From NCBI GenBank assembly GCA_964532385.1, contig CAZHHW010000003.1, positions 1-64,000 of the forward strand: a stretch of 64,000 nucleotides of DNA, in the 5' to 3' direction. Of the stretch, positions 1 through 7,498 are shown piece by piece (positions within the stretch are counted from its first letter, which is position 1; each line of letters begins with the position of its first letter). The notes under the pieces were generated by a model. That model was not told the origin of the DNA. It made no database searches and saw nothing but the letters and a program-made list of their open reading frames with translations. Position numbers and translations under genes: made by a program. The DNA is from UBA6921 sp964532385 (lineage in GTDB: Bacteria > Pseudomonadota > Gammaproteobacteria > SG8-11).

Positions 1-388
1 CGATGATCGACGCGGTGAGGTTGGCAATCGAACCGCCCTCGAACAAGTCGATGTCATAAGCAATGTAGGCGAAGTATTGAGCTTCGGATTTAGTGCCCGG
101 GCCGGTGTTCGGCACGAGTTCGCTCTTGAAGGCCTTGGCGCGATACAGCTCGCACGCGGTCAGGCGATCCGTCCAGACCACAGTCCAGGTCGCGGTGGAG
201 GATTCGCCGGCCACTGCGGCGGCGGCTTCCTCATGATCCACGCCGGGTTGCGGCGTAATGCGGAACAGCGCTACAACGTCGGTTTCTTTGACTTTGTAGT
301 CCGGTTCCCAGTAACCCATTTTCTTGTAGGGCAAAACACCGGCTTTGTAGCGGTCTTTGCCCTCTTTAATTGTTTCGCTTTTGGCCAT
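1..388 (-). CDS. cbbL: RuBisCO large subunit, form IC, N-terminal part
   Basis: Ribulose-1,5-bisphosphate carboxylase large chain, the CO2-fixing enzyme of the Calvin cycle. Reading the minus strand from the ATG at 388 gives 129 codons without a stop up to the window edge. Visible landmarks are GYWEPDY, ALFRITPQPGV, AAAAVAGESSTATWTVVWTD, RLTACELYRAKAF and LFEGGSIANLTASI. The ESSTATWTVVWTDRLTAC wording and the N-terminal extension match the red-type form IC of proteobacteria better than form IA. A GGAG sequence lies 7 bases before the start. It is divergent from cbbR, the usual regulator. The C-terminal three quarters, with the catalytic lysines, are outside the window, and so would be cbbS. 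Confidence 0.95.
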   Translation of the reverse strand, partial: MAKSETIKEGKDRYKAGVLPYKKMGYWEPDYKVKETDVVALFRITPQPGVDHEEAAAAVAGESSTATWTVVWTDRLTACELYRAKAFKSELVPNTGPGTKSEAQYFAYIAYDIDLFEGGSIANLTASII

Positions 389-466
389 CGTATTCTCCGA
401 CTTCGTCGTAAATTGATGTGAACGTGTATCTGCTGCGGGGGGAACTATGCGCGTTCGGAGCTATAA
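389..466. promoter_or_regulatory. cbbL-cbbR divergent control region
   Basis: This 78-base gap separates two head-to-head genes. In known cbb loci the LysR-type regulator binds such a gap through T-N11-A type sites and controls both promoters. The stretch TAAATTGATGTGAA is compatible with that loose pattern, but I cannot assign the operator or -10/-35 boxes with confidence. Both genes have a GGAG-like ribosome binding site at the outer ends of the gap. Confidence 0.5.
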
Positions 467-1450
467 ATGAAAATGGATTTTCGCAATCAAGACGATAGAC
501 TATTGTCTATGGATAAACCCGACGTATCCGATTTAATCCGACGCGTGAGCCTGCGGCAATTGCAGGTTTTCGAGTCGCTGGCGCGCAACCGCAGCTTTAC
601 TAAGGCAGCGGAAGAGTTATTTCTCGCCCAGCCGACGGTCTCGATGCAAATCAAAAAACTCAACGATACCGTCGGCACGCCCTTGTTCGAGCAAATTGGC
701 AAGACCGTACACCTCACCGATGCGGGCCATGCATTGCATAACGCCTGCCGCGAAGTGTTCGAGGTGTTCGCGCGTTTCGACACCCAGGTGGCCGATTTCC
801 AGGGCCTGAAACAAGGGCATCTCAAGCTGGCCGTGGTGTCGACCGCGAAATATTTCGCACCGATCATGCTCGGGCACTTTTGCGAACGTTATCCAGGGAT
901 CGACGTTTCGCTCAAAGTGACCAACCGCGAACGCCTGCTGGAACGCATGGCGGAAAATGCCGACGATTTTTATATCATCGGCGAGCCGCCGCAGCACGCC
1001 AACGCCGCGTTCGAACGCTTCATGCCCAATCCGCTGGTGGTGGTCGCCTGGCGCGAACACCCGCTGGCCGCGCGCAAACAGATTCCTCTGGAACGGCTTG
1101 CGAAGGAGCGCTTCATCATGCGCGAGCCCGGCTCGGGCACGCGTATCGCGACGCTCGAACGCTTCAAAAGTCACGACCTGCAACCCGAAATCCGCATGGA
1201 ACTGGGCAGCAACGAAGCCATCAAGCAGGCGGTGATCGCCAAGCTGGGCATTTCGATCATGTCGCGCCACGCCCTGGGGCAGGACATGAACGAACACAAC
1301 TTGATCGTGTTAAACGTGAAGGGATTTCCGATCGCCTGGGATCTGTTCATCGGCTACGGCGCGAATCGCAAACTGTCGGTACTGTCCAAAGCTTTTCTGG
1401 AATTTCTGCGCAAAGAGGGCCGCAAGCTGGTCACGGAAGTGCCGGGGTGA
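467..1450 (+). CDS. cbbR: LysR-type regulator CbbR
   Basis: LysR-family transcription factor, 327 aa, predicted activator of the adjacent RuBisCO operon. The winged helix-turn-helix is at about residues 26-85 (SLRQLQVFESLARN, FTKAAEELFLAQPTVSMQIKKL), followed by the type 2 periplasmic-binding-fold effector domain at about 110-315. The start at 467 is chosen because GGAG lies 6 bases upstream; it gives a slightly long 25-residue leader compared with typical CbbR, so the in-frame ATG at 509 is the alternative. Divergence from cbbL is the main reason for the specific name, since the fold alone would only say LysR. The family usually senses metabolites such as NADPH or RuBP. Confidence 0.9.
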   Translation: MKMDFRNQDDRLLSMDKPDVSDLIRRVSLRQLQVFESLARNRSFTKAAEELFLAQPTVSMQIKKLNDTVGTPLFEQIGKTVHLTDAGHALHNACREVFEVFARFDTQVADFQGLKQGHLKLAVVSTAKYFAPIMLGHFCERYPGIDVSLKVTNRERLLERMAENADDFYIIGEPPQHANAAFERFMPNPLVVVAWREHPLAARKQIPLERLAKERFIMREPGSGTRIATLERFKSHDLQPEIRMELGSNEAIKQAVIAKLGISIMSRHALGQDMNEHNLIVLNVKGFPIAWDLFIGYGANRKLSVLSKAFLEFLRKEGRKLVTEVPG

Positions 1451-1721
1451 CCGAACTTTATATTTTTTTTACTGGGTTTTCGCGGGCATCACAATATTTC
1501 CGCATAGTGCGCAACAGCTATATTTTATTAAGCCCGAAAATATTCAATGTCCCATATCCGCTTGCTACAAGTGAAGAAAGAATTTGTTAGACATTGGAAC
1601 TGGTGATCAGGTCTCGACACTAACGACTGTTGCATTGAATTTAGATACTAAAAAATGATGCTGTGCACGTTTATGCATCAAGGAAATCCAGACCTCGTGC
1701 ATGTCAAAAACGGATTGAGAG

Positions 1722-2711
1722 CTAGAGATAAGGGCGCATCGATGTAGTAACGGCTCTGATGACAAGAGAGATGGTAAAAGTCAAGAAGACAAATAGCATA
1801 CCAGTGCCGAGACTGACTCCACCGCGCTCTTTGATCGCATCGCGCACTGCTTCGGTTGTATCGTAGTTGTCTTTTATCTCCGCGATTGTTCGCACTACTT
1901 TTCTAAAGTAAATAGTATTGGCAAACAAGCCGGCGGGTATCCGAATGAAAACGATCGCGCAAAGCATCCCTAACATCATGAGTTCCGCGGTTCGGATGGC
2001 TGGCATACCCTTTAAGTTGATCCAGACGAGAGCTGGAGTATAAACGCACAGGATGCTAGCCAACATAACAAACACACCGGTGCCATACATTTTTCGGAAC
2101 GCAAACCAACTCGAACCGAAAATCATTGCATAGAAATTTGGTCCGGCAAACCATGCAGAACGGGCTGTCATGGACTTCCAACGTTGGAGGTATGAAATAT
2201 CTTGTGTGTAAGCGAGGAAAGCATCACCGTGAGCTAGAATGTCGTTTTTTTTAAGAGACAGATCCAAAGTAGGGTCGGTCTCTTCAATTGTAAAGTCTCC
2301 ATCTTCGATCAATTTTAGTATCTCGGTTGCGCGCGATGCATCCTGTCGACGCACCTGGATTCGAATTAAGCCAAGAGCACCTGTAAGCCCAAAATGCGCA
2401 TTTACTAAGTGTTCATCCGGAAGAATTGCAGGAATTCCTTCTGCCTCTAGACGTGCGCGAACGATTTGTGCGTCAACAAGAACTACAAAACGACCTACTG
2501 TTACCAAACCGCCCGGATCTTTAATGCCTCCATCGTTTATTGCTTCCAATCCAAATTCCAGATCGGAGTATGTTAGTTTTCTATTTGTAAGTTCTTGCTC
2601 GGCAATTTCTTTCGCGATATCGGTTAGTGTGCCGCCCTTCCAGCGCTCCAAAAGCTCATCGTCGGAAATATTAGCAAACGTTTTTACAAGTTCTTCTCTA
2701 TCAATTTGCAT
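1722..2711 (-). CDS. DUF2007-DUF2628-like membrane protein
   Basis: Protein of 329 aa with unknown function. The N-terminal 60 residues are charged and helical (DDELLERWKGGTLTDIAKEI). Residues 65-140 resemble the DUF2007 signal-transducing fold (VVLVDAQIVRARLEAEGIPA, then a segment ending in ATEILK). The C-terminal half has about four membrane helices preceded by a DUF2628-like segment (YLQRWKSM, SWFAFRKMYGTG). The gene is clearly AT-richer than its neighbours and stands alone, flanked by non-coding DNA and by the IS remnant, which fits horizontal acquisition. Function is not inferable; a membrane-bound sensor or housekeeping role would be guesswork. Confidence 0.7.
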   Translation of the reverse strand: MQIDREELVKTFANISDDELLERWKGGTLTDIAKEIAEQELTNRKLTYSDLEFGLEAINDGGIKDPGGLVTVGRFVVLVDAQIVRARLEAEGIPAILPDEHLVNAHFGLTGALGLIRIQVRRQDASRATEILKLIEDGDFTIEETDPTLDLSLKKNDILAHGDAFLAYTQDISYLQRWKSMTARSAWFAGPNFYAMIFGSSWFAFRKMYGTGVFVMLASILCVYTPALVWINLKGMPAIRTAELMMLGMLCAIVFIRIPAGLFANTIYFRKVVRTIAEIKDNYDTTEAVRDAIKERGGVSLGTGMLFVFLTFTISLVIRAVTTSMRPYL

Positions 2712-2883
2712 ATTGATGAACCTCTGAGCAACATGACGTATTTTGAGTGAGGATAATCGCCTGTCTTCTGAAAATCGAGCGTGAGCTGCCGCTTAACATA
2801 CGGATATTGGCATCCCTATAAAAACGAACGGTTCCGCATTTCCGTGAGGCCAGAAAGCGTCGCCAAGTGATATTTGTCACGCA

Positions 2884-3053
2884 CAACGCGAACCTAGTAC
2901 GAAGGGAGACCCCCCGGCTTTGCTGGGGTGGCAGTAGTAGTTTGACATTTACTGAAGTCCATCGGTGAAATTCCCCGCGTGAGCCGCCAAGCACATGCGA
3001 AAGGAGAATCACCGATGAGAGAAGTAGAAAACCTAAGCCACACGAAATGGGAA
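2884..3053 (+). mobile_element. IS200/IS605-family left-end remnant
   Basis: The stretch has a subterminal hairpin (CCCCGGC, TTT, GCTGGGG at about 2911-2929). An untranslated segment follows, then AAGGAG and an ATG at 3015 that opens MREVENLSHTKW, the characteristic N-terminus of IS200-type TnpA (Y1 HUH transposase). After this 12-13 codon match the similarity stops at about 3053 and the reading frame runs into unrelated sequence. The transposase is therefore destroyed: the HUH motif and catalytic tyrosine are absent. The exact left end is estimated, because no target copy is visible for comparison. Confidence 0.75.
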
Positions 3054-3273
3054 TTGGACTTCACCCGCTTCATCGGACCGGCGAGATATTGCTCCCGCTT
3101 CTTGCCCTCGCCGACTGGTGGGCATAAAAGCGAAAACCCGTGGCATTTTTCCGCTCGATCACCGACCCCGCCGTGCCGACGAAAACCTCGTGCTGCTGGA
3201 GCGCGTAGCTTTCCAGGTCGGCGTACAACACCGCCAGTGCGCGCCGATGCGGCGTATAAAGCGGGGGTCTCAT
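3054..3273 (-). pseudogene. Nucleotidyltransferase-fold (GSU2403/NTP_transf_8-like) N-terminal fragment, frameshifted
   Basis: Reading the minus strand from an ATG at 3273 gives YTPHRRALAVLYADLESYAL, then VGTAGSVIERKNATGFRFYA and HQ. The sense then continues in another frame as GEGKKREQYLAGPMK. This order (Y-T start, ADLE, GSxxER, RFYxxQ, GKKREQYLAGP) matches the N-terminus of a nucleotidyltransferase-fold family annotated GSU2403 or NTP_transf_8, as I recall it. The needed frame change near 3115 and the abrupt end at the IS200 remnant (about 3053) show it is dead. The original protein would have been several hundred residues longer. The family has been linked to toxin-antitoxin-like or defence settings, but nothing here supports a role. 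Confidence 0.55.
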
Positions 3274-3425
3274 CCGGCAGTCTCAGTATCCGTCAAATCA
3301 AAAATTTAGTGGATACTCGAATATCCGTCAACGGGCGAGGGCACGGGGATTCGAACCGGCGCATGGCTTGGTCGTTACAATACACGTCCTCCAAATGCTG
3401 CCACCGAAAATAGCGATGCCGCACC

Positions 3426-3983
3426 TCAGTCCACGGGTTTTTTACGCGGCAGCCACAAAACTTCCGCTGCGTTGGCAGTCTTATTCAAATACCGCGCAGT
3501 CACAAACAGCAGATCCGACAGGCGGTTCAGATAGATTGCCGTATGCGGATTCACAGGCTCACTTTTGGTAAGTGTCACGACGCGGCGCTCTGCGCGGCGG
3601 CACACGCTGCGCGCCACATGGCATAATGCCGCGGCGGCTGCGCCGCCGGGTAAAATGAATTCCTTAAGTGGCGCAAGTTCCGCGTTAAATACGTCGAGCG
3701 ACTGTTCAAGACGGGTCGCATCGTCGGCGTTCATCATGCTGGCGCCGGGAATGCTGAGTTCGCCGCCCAGGTTAAACAGATCGTTTTGCACGTCGGTGAG
3801 CGCCAGCCGCACAACGTCAGGCACGGTGTGCGTGAGCAACACGCCGATGAAACTGTTGAGTTCGTCCACGTCGCCCATGGCTTCGACACGGGCATGGTCC
3901 TTGTCAACACGTGATCCGTCGCCCAGGCCGGTGGTGCCCTGGTCGCCGGTGCGGGTGTAGATTTTCGATAAGCGGTGTCCCAT
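3426..3983 (-). CDS. pduO: Cob(I)alamin adenosyltransferase, PduO type
   Basis: ATP:cob(I)alamin adenosyltransferase, 185 aa, which makes adenosylcobalamin from reduced corrinoid and ATP in the cytoplasm. The N-terminus shows the family's ATP loop (IYTRTGDQGTTGLGDGSRV) and the helical bundle carries VDELNSFIG and the RRAERRVV segment. The start at 3983 is chosen because MGHRLSKIYTRTGD is the usual N-terminus; a longer frame exists upstream but would overlap tonB. It is the last gene of the riboswitch-controlled btuB-tonB-pduO unit, with 2 bases between it and tonB. That context supports salvage of imported B12. Confidence 0.92.
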   Translation of the reverse strand: MGHRLSKIYTRTGDQGTTGLGDGSRVDKDHARVEAMGDVDELNSFIGVLLTHTVPDVVRLALTDVQNDLFNLGGELSIPGASMMNADDATRLEQSLDVFNAELAPLKEFILPGGAAAAALCHVARSVCRRAERRVVTLTKSEPVNPHTAIYLNRLSDLLFVTARYLNKTANAAEVLWLPRKKPVD

Positions 3984-3985
3984 GT

Positions 3986-4687
3986 TCAGCTCTCGTTCAA
4001 GCGATAGATAACCGGTAATTGCATCTCCGCGGAATAACCATCCAGCCACAATTCGGCGGGCACGAAACCAATGCTCTGTAGCGCGTGGATTGCGGATTCA
4101 TCCAGGATGCGATGGCCGGAGCTGTGCATCACGTGTATACCATCGATGGCGCCGCTGCCCGCGATGCGAAAGCCCAATTGAACTTTACCTTCCCAGCCGT
4201 ACCGGCGTGCAACTTGAGGATAGTGTTCACGTGCGATTGAGTCGCGAATATGCGCTAAAACAAGGCCTGTATCCGGAGATCGCCTTGCTGCCTGGAGGTC
4301 AATCGAAACGCCGCCGGTGATGGTCGCGGGTGTAGGTGCAAGCGGATCGAGTCCGGTGTTGGCATTTTCTGATGTGGAGTGGGTTTCAGGCTGTTCCTGC
4401 GGCACTGAAAGAAACGCTGATGTTATCGCGCTGTCCGCGAAACGTTCCGCTTCGAGCAGCTTCCTGGACGAGGGGAGTTTGTGAAGCTGGCGCGGAAGCG
4501 GTTGCGTTACTGCGTTCACTGACGCTGCGGAAGGGGTTAAGGTCATAAGTAACGGCTCAGCTTGCGTTGCTGATTCTCCGCCAGTTGGTGAAGTCAACGG
4601 AAAACACAACACCGCTCCATGCAGTGCGAACGACGCGGCGAGCAGGTGGCGCAATCGAAAACCAGGAGCCGGGCGCTGAGAGATCAT
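3986..4687 (-). CDS. tonB: TonB-family energy transducer
   Basis: Protein of 233 aa with one N-terminal membrane helix (LLAASFALHGAVLCFPLT), a variable proline-poor spacer, and a TonB C-terminal domain at about residues 145-233 (HYPQVARRYGWEGKVQLGF, DESAIHALQSIGF). It couples the proton-motive force of the inner membrane to the outer-membrane receptor next door. The receptor stop codon overlaps a TTG at 4696; the ATG at 4687 is preferred. Lying between btuB and the adenosyltransferase, it is probably a dedicated TonB for B12 uptake. ExbB/ExbD are not in the cluster and must come from elsewhere. Confidence 0.85.
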   Translation of the reverse strand: MISQRPAPGFRLRHLLAASFALHGAVLCFPLTSPTGGESATQAEPLLMTLTPSAASVNAVTQPLPRQLHKLPSSRKLLEAERFADSAITSAFLSVPQEQPETHSTSENANTGLDPLAPTPATITGGVSIDLQAARRSPDTGLVLAHIRDSIAREHYPQVARRYGWEGKVQLGFRIAGSGAIDGIHVMHSSGHRILDESAIHALQSIGFVPAELWLDGYSAEMQLPVIYRLNES

Positions 4688-4692
4688 GGTCG

Positions 4693-6636
4693 TCAAAAAC
4701 CCAGATCCACGGATGCGCCGAAGGATCGTTCGGGCAGAGGATAATACGAATACCCATTACTCCCAGCAGCGGGATTAAAATACCCGCTGTCTGCGGTCTT
4801 GACATCAGTGACATTATTTATACTGAAACGTATCCGGCCATAGGGAATTTCATGTATCCAGCCGAGGTTGACGAGCGTATACCCGGCCATTTTCTTGCCG
4901 TCATTGGCCATATCACTTTCAAAATAACGCTCGCCGGTATACGTGGTGTCGAGTGTGAAACGTCCCAGTTCGTGCGCGTCCAGCGTATTGCCGACGATCA
5001 ATTGGTCTTGAGGCACCGCCGGAATCTTTTTGCCTTTCAGACTGCCGGAGCGGAATTCTCCGTTCCGGTAACTGTGCGCGATACGCAGTGACCAATCCGT
5101 AACCGGTGTTGTATTGATGCCGATATCGGTGCCGTAGTGTTGTGTCGGATCAAGATTGGTATTCAAGCGGCTGGCCGCGTCATAGCCGATTTCATGCTTT
5201 ACATCCATGCGAAAAAGAGAAATGTCGAGATGCGTGGCTGCGCCCAGCGGAAATGATCCGCCCGCCTCGAAATGCCGGCTGGTCTGCGGTTTCAGCGATA
5301 CAAAATCGCCGGTGAGATAACTCCAGTTTTCATCTAAAGTGGGAAAGCGAAACGCACTGGCCACGCGCACGTGGCTGCGCGCGCCTCCCCCATAGCGAAA
5401 CTGTAATGCCAAATCCCACGCGGCGAGGGTGTCTTGGGAAGTTTCCTGTGCGGCGCTGCTAAAGCTGCTTGAGTAGTTCATGTCAAGATTGACACGTTGC
5501 ACGCGCAGCCCGAAATCCAGAGCCATCACAGAGGCGAGTTTGAGATGGTCGCTGCCGTAAATTGCAAAGCTCGTGCGTGTAGCGTCCATGGCATCGCCAG
5601 TGGTGGCGGTGTCCAGCGTGCTGCGATAAACATCCAGGCCGGTGACGAATGCATGGTCCTCTATTTCGTCGCGATAGCGCGGCGTAAGTGACCAGGTTTT
5701 CAAATCGGCTTCGGTCTTTCCAAAAGCGGAGCTGCTAGTCTGGTGTTTGCTGCGGCCCGAAAATTCACCGGCCAAGGAAGCGGAATTGAAAAATACATCC
5801 ATGCCGAGTTGGCGTTCGCTCGTATCCATTTTAAAACCGGTCGCGGTGCGATCGTTTTTGTAGGCAGCTTCATTCAATGCACCGGGAAGCTTTGCATCGC
5901 CGTGGCTTGCGTTCAATCGGATGCCCAGACTGCCTGCGTCCGTTTGATGTGTGTATTCAGTGACGGCGCTGGTATCGCTGCTGGTGTTGTAATCGCGGTA
6001 ACCGTCCGACTGCAGGCGATTGGCCGAAAAATAAAGCGCGTCGTTGCTGCTCGCATAACGCGCCTGCGCGCCCAACTCCTGAGTGCCGAAACTGGCGACA
6101 CGTGCATTGACGTTCGCCGTCGAACCGCTGAAGCCGGATTGAGTGACAATATTGATGACGCCGCCGACCGCATTGTCGCCATACAATACGGCGGAAGAAC
6201 CGCGCACCACTTCAACACGTTCGACACTGCGCAAAGGAATTGCGGCGAGATTGGTAACGCTTAGATCAACATCATTGAGGCGGCGGCCGTTCAGCAGTAT
6301 CAAGGTATTTTGACCGCTGGTGGCGCCGAAACCGCTTAGATCCACTTTGCTGTCCGTCCCCGAAATTCCAAATAGACTTTGCACGCGCACACCGCCGAGT
6401 TGTTCGATCGCTTCGGCCAGCGTGGTGACTTGGCTGTTGCTGATGTCCGCCGCGGTGATCACGGTGACATTCACAGGTGCCGTGTCGATACTGGCGTTGA
6501 AGCGCGTGGTGGTAATCACCGCCGCCTGGTTCGTGGCAGGGGGTACTTCTTCGCCGTGCACAGCAGTGACGTAACTCATCGACAACGAAGATAAAACAAG
6601 ACAGTGACGCACCGATAACGACATGGACTTCCCCAT
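4693..6636 (-). CDS. btuB: TonB-dependent outer-membrane receptor, BtuB-like
   Basis: TonB-dependent receptor of 647 aa. A signal peptide (residues about 1-28, ending near TAVHG) precedes a plug domain at about 45-160 with typical wording (VTVITAADISNSQVTTLAEA, LILLNGRRLND, SVERVEVVRGSSAVLYGDNA, GGVINI). A 22-strand barrel follows, ending in GASVDLGF with terminal phenylalanine. The cobalamin riboswitch upstream and the adenosyltransferase downstream indicate that the ligand is B12 or another corrinoid rather than a siderophore. An in-frame ATG at 6624 is an alternative start. The stop codon abuts the start region of tonB, indicating translational coupling. Confidence 0.9.
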   Translation of the reverse strand: MGKSMSLSVRHCLVLSSLSMSYVTAVHGEEVPPATNQAAVITTTRFNASIDTAPVNVTVITAADISNSQVTTLAEAIEQLGGVRVQSLFGISGTDSKVDLSGFGATSGQNTLILLNGRRLNDVDLSVTNLAAIPLRSVERVEVVRGSSAVLYGDNAVGGVINIVTQSGFSGSTANVNARVASFGTQELGAQARYASSNDALYFSANRLQSDGYRDYNTSSDTSAVTEYTHQTDAGSLGIRLNASHGDAKLPGALNEAAYKNDRTATGFKMDTSERQLGMDVFFNSASLAGEFSGRSKHQTSSSAFGKTEADLKTWSLTPRYRDEIEDHAFVTGLDVYRSTLDTATTGDAMDATRTSFAIYGSDHLKLASVMALDFGLRVQRVNLDMNYSSSFSSAAQETSQDTLAAWDLALQFRYGGGARSHVRVASAFRFPTLDENWSYLTGDFVSLKPQTSRHFEAGGSFPLGAATHLDISLFRMDVKHEIGYDAASRLNTNLDPTQHYGTDIGINTTPVTDWSLRIAHSYRNGEFRSGSLKGKKIPAVPQDQLIVGNTLDAHELGRFTLDTTYTGERYFESDMANDGKKMAGYTLVNLGWIHEIPYGRIRFSINNVTDVKTADSGYFNPAAGSNGYSYYPLPERSFGASVDLGF

Positions 6637-6765
6637 TAATCCGCACGCACCAGTGCGGTAAAACGTGATAATGACAACACGTGTGGGGGAAGGAGGCCAA
6701 GCGGGGGGAACGGAGTGAAGTTCTCATCCGCTGTGTCGCCCTCCGCAACACGCAATGCAATGATC

Positions 6766-6966
6766 TTCAGGCCGGTCTCCGGGCTCGCGAGCGGTCGAGT
6801 GATCGACCGGGCGAATCGCCTTCCCACATTCAGCTTAAGAATGCAGTGGCAAAATGATTCGCGTGCTCGCTTACCGTTGCGGGGGCAGCGCCGGAATTGC
6901 GTGGAATCCACGCGTACCGGCTTCCCGTTTCATTCGCCGAAGGTGAATCCGGCGAACACCTGAAGA
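6766..6966 (-). promoter_or_regulatory. Cobalamin riboswitch
   Basis: The minus strand carries the conserved blocks of an AdoCbl/cobalamin aptamer in order: GGTGTTCGCC near the 5' end, AATGAAACGGGAAGCCGG, GCTGCCCCCGCAACGGTAAG, GCCACTGCATT, GTGGGAAGGCGA, and the B12 box GAGCCCGGAGACCGGCC near 6770-6790. It lies about 130 bases before the btuB start. Cobalamin should repress the downstream receptor-TonB-adenosyltransferase unit, by termination or by hiding the ribosome binding site. Which of the two expression platforms is used cannot be told by eye. Confidence 0.95.
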
Positions 6967-7043
6967 AGGCGCAGACTCTAAGCAGCCGCAGTCGGGCTGT
7001 CAAGGCTCGTTGTGGTAGGGCTGTAATTTGTTTTTGTGCGCAC

Positions 7044-7082
7044 AAAAAAAGCAACCGCGCGCCGCAGCGGGGTTGCTTTTTA
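7044..7082 (-). terminator. Intrinsic terminator after cold-shock gene
   Basis: On the minus strand AAAAAGCAACC pairs with GGTTGC around a GC-rich loop and is followed by TTTTTTT. It sits about 35 bases after the stop codon of the cold-shock gene and separates it from the riboswitch unit. Confidence 0.85.
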
Positions 7083-7116
7083 GTTGTCGAAGTGAATTGA
7101 ACGATAACGCTAGCGG

Positions 7117-7329
7117 TTAATTTCCAGCCGTCGGTTCGACTTCGTGAGCGTGCAATCCCTTGGGACCGCGTTCAAGTTCAAAGCGGACCGTGGCCCCTTT
7201 CGCCAGGGTTTTGAATCCGTCGCCCTTGATCGCAGAGAAGTGGACAAACACATCTTCATTGGTGCCGTCGGGCACAATAAAGCCAAAGCCTTTCTTATTA
7301 TTAAACCATTTCACCGTGCCAATATTCAT
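7117..7329 (-). CDS. Cold-shock domain protein (CspA family)
   Basis: Single-stranded RNA/DNA-binding cold-shock protein of 70 aa, the normal family length. It contains the N-terminal GTVKWFNNKKGFGFI with RNP1 (KGFGFI) and RNP2 (VFVHF) and the conserved C-terminal KGLHAHEV. It acts as an RNA chaperone. A good ribosome binding site (AGAGG) lies 8 bases before the ATG. The leader of over 100 bases up to about 7435 contains a possible promoter (TTGCAA, 15-base spacer, TACACT), which is common for cold-shock genes with regulated leaders. It is monocistronic, with its own terminator. Confidence 0.95.
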   Translation of the reverse strand: MNIGTVKWFNNKKGFGFIVPDGTNEDVFVHFSAIKGDGFKTLAKGATVRFELERGPKGLHAHEVEPTAGN

Positions 7330-7498
7330 ATGACCAACCTCTGTACTTAATGATCTGGTTGAACGCAGCTTGTCATTTTTTACTAAAGAAAAAAATGATA
7401 GTACAGAAGTGTAGTAGCTCAGTTTGATATTGCAACTTGATCAATCGTCATCGGGCGCAACAGCGGATCAGCGGATGCTTATTTAGCATGCGCATCTG

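Noticed and set aside
880..1590. Long plus-strand and minus-strand frames within cbbR
   Set aside because: Both are GC-bias shadows of the cbbR reading frame, without family resemblance or ribosome sites.
3331..3360. tRNA T-arm-like sequence (minus strand GGTTCGAATCCCC) that could be a tRNA end or attachment site
   Set aside because: The 5-bp T-stem does not pair (GCCGG against CCCCG), no matching acceptor strand or anticodon arm is present, and there is no CCA end.
2979..3413. 144-codon plus-strand open frame over the IS remnant
   Set aside because: Only codons 13-25 look like a real protein (IS200 TnpA start). The rest is a low-complexity read-through of degraded DNA and of the antisense of the nucleotidyltransferase fragment.
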